From the NCBI GenBank assembly GCA_028816945.1, contig JAPPQG010000167.1, positions 1 through 5,519 of the forward strand: a stretch of 5,519 nt of DNA. Direction: 5' to 3'. A program made the translations under genes and the position numbers. How positions within the stretch are numbered: position 1 is the stretch's first letter; every line of letters starts with the position of its first letter. Shown here in pieces: positions 4,694 through 5,519 of the stretch. The notes beneath the pieces were generated by a model. The model was not told the DNA's origin. It saw only the letters and a program-made list of their open reading frames with translations, and ran no database searches. The DNA comes from Alphaproteobacteria bacterium. Its GTDB lineage: Bacteria; Pseudomonadota; Alphaproteobacteria; RS24.

Positions 4694-5305
4694 CTATTTG
4701 CGCTTTAATTTAGCAAGCATAGCAAAGGGGTGGCTTTTATCTTGTGCGCCACTTTCTGCCTGCTCCCTATTATCCTCTGTTATCGTGTCATTATCCTCTG
4801 TCATCGAGTCTAGGTAAGCAGACTGCGCGCCTTGTTTGCGTGGATAGGGGTCGAGTGCCAAAGATAAATACTGGGCGGCCAATTCGCCAATATCACATCG
4901 GCCATCGACAAGCAGATCGGGCATATCTAAATCCTCTATCAGCTCTGCCTTATCCGCCTTGCCTGCCTTATCCGCCTTGCTTGCTTTATTTGCTTTCGTC
5001 AAATAGCTTGCGAGCATATTTTCAGGGAGCATAAAAACCTCAAACCGCTCCTCTATATTATTTTCCATTGCTTCCAATGTTACAATACAGGTTTGGACTA
5101 TATCTGCTTTTATCAATGCTTTGACATGCAACCCCTGCTTGCGCCATTGCCTAATATCAGCTGCCACTTCAAAATGCTTTACAGCCTCAATCATATAACG
5201 CTCTGCCAAAGCCTGACATTCCTCAACATTGGCTGTTTCTGTGACATGCAAGCCATGCGGTGGCACATTGGCGGCTTTCACAATGCGGCTAAATTCGGTT
5301 TCCAT
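4694..5305 (-). CDS. yceD: YceD/DUF177 family protein
   Basis: In E. coli this family is linked to 23S rRNA accumulation; the biochemical role is not settled. The 203 residues are somewhat longer than usual (E. coli about 173). Family marks are the N-terminal segment with ECQALAERY (29-37), the core VQTCIVTLEAM (70-80) followed by IEERFEVFMLP, the block GRCDIGELAAQYLSLALDPYPRK (135-157), and the tail HPFAMLAKLKRK. The extra length comes from two in-frame tandem repeats: KANKAS-KADKAG-KADKAE (104-121), in the acidic linker between the two conserved blocks, and DSMTEDN-DTITEDN (about 166-179). Both lie outside the conserved blocks. The ATG at 5305 overlaps the stop of the preceding gene (TAATG), so translation is probably coupled. 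A terminator follows directly, so expression does not depend on the plsX promoter. Confidence 0.9.
   Translation of the reverse strand: METEFSRIVKAANVPPHGLHVTETANVEECQALAERYMIEAVKHFEVAADIRQWRKQGLHVKALIKADIVQTCIVTLEAMENNIEERFEVFMLPENMLASYLTKANKASKADKAGKADKAELIEDLDMPDLLVDGRCDIGELAAQYLSLALDPYPRKQGAQSAYLDSMTEDNDTITEDNREQAESGAQDKSHPFAMLAKLKRK
4769..4810. repeat. 21-bp tandem duplication inside yceD
   Basis: 4769-4789 and 4790-4810 are 19 of 21 bases identical. Twenty-one bp is seven codons, and the duplication encodes DSMTEDN and DTITEDN on the minus strand, in the polar segment before the conserved C-terminal HPFAMLAKLK. Frame is preserved. Confidence 0.85.
4950..5003. repeat. 18-bp tandem repeat inside yceD (KADKAG units)
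   Basis: 4950-4967 and 4968-4985 are 18-bp units that differ only at two positions near their ends; 4986-5003 is a more diverged third unit. On the minus strand each encodes six residues: KANKAS, KADKAG and KADKAE. The period is a multiple of three and the insertion sits in the linker between the two conserved parts of DUF177. It turns a usually acidic linker into a Lys/Ala-rich one. Confidence 0.85.
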
Positions 5306-5519
5306 TATTTGCCCCCATTTTGGCTTCCCACTTGTTCCCCATTTTGCTCCTTTTGCGCCTCATTTATACCTTGTGGAAATTGCGCAAATATATCATTCGA
5401 TAATATGACTTCTAATGGCAAAGGGGCTAGATAGGCTTCCACACGCCGCACATAATCGGCAAATTGGGCGTCTAATTGCCCTTCATGGTCGGGGTAAAAA
5501 TTGCGCTGTAAAACATCCA
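5305..5519 (-). CDS. Ubiquinol-cytochrome c chaperone (CBP3-type), 3' end only
   Basis: The last 70 codons of a gene that continues beyond the window; the first complete codon starts at 5517. The visible part reads LQRNFYPDHEG, then QLDAQFADYVRRVEAYL and PLEVILSNDIFAQFP, the pattern of the C-terminal end of the ubiquinol-cytochrome c chaperone domain (PF03981), involved in assembly of cytochrome b in the bc1 complex. Placement directly before DUF177 is a known alphaproteobacterial arrangement and supports the call. The final 18 or so residues are a Gln/Asn/Gly-rich tail (EAQKEQNGEQVGSQNGGK) with QNG twice, eight codons apart, encoded by a 10-bp exact repeat (5313-5322 and 5337-5346). The TAA stop shares its last base with the yceD ATG. 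The N-terminal part cannot be judged. Confidence 0.7.
   Translation of the reverse strand, partial: DVLQRNFYPDHEGQLDAQFADYVRRVEAYLAPLPLEVILSNDIFAQFPQGINEAQKEQNGEQVGSQNGGK

Overview
The window is a piece of an alphaproteobacterial chromosome, judged from gene content and order. Every supported gene lies on the minus strand, so transcription runs from position 5519 towards position 1. In that direction the genes are: the 3' end of a ubiquinol-cytochrome c chaperone (CBP3-type) gene, yceD (DUF177), plsX, fabH, ihfA, a MerR-type regulator, and a crotonase-family enoyl-CoA hydratase. The run chaperone, DUF177, plsX, fabH, ihfA, merR is the arrangement I know from alphaproteobacteria. rpmF, which separates yceD from plsX in gammaproteobacteria, is absent here. 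The DNA is moderately A/T-rich and the spacers are strongly so. I cannot name a genus.

Layout by region. At 5305-5519 the chaperone gene ends in a TAATG overlap with yceD. At 4652-4684, just after yceD, sits a hairpin plus seven Ts that looks like an intrinsic terminator. Directly behind it is a good sigma70-type promoter (TTGATA, 18 bp, TATACT) that would start a plsX transcript with a leader of about 210 nt. PlsX begins with TTG behind a good Shine-Dalgarno sequence. fabH follows after 87 bp and may have its own promoter. A 327-bp A/T-rich spacer with two tandem arrays separates fabH from ihfA. ihfA and merR are 34 bp apart, joined by a 10-bp repeat array that supplies the ihfA stop codon and the best merR ribosome-binding site. 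Behind merR comes a repeat-filled spacer, an 18-bp palindrome, and the hydratase gene.

How the genes work together. PlsX makes acyl-phosphate for phospholipid synthesis, and FabH starts fatty-acid elongation from acetyl-CoA and malonyl-ACP. The hydratase acts on acyl-CoA, so it could serve the opposite, degradative direction. IhfA is half of the DNA-bending protein IHF. YceD is tied to 23S rRNA accumulation in E. coli. The chaperone assists assembly of the cytochrome bc1 complex.

I see no new enzyme system, mobile element, CRISPR array or RNA gene. What is unusual is the DNA between and inside these ordinary genes. At least eight unrelated short tandem repeats, with periods of about 4/8/27, 5, 10, 10, 13, 15, 18 and 21 bp, fill the spacers and the variable protein linkers and spare the conserved domains. 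Repeats inside protein-coding sequence have periods divisible by three, except the one that forms the end of ihfA.
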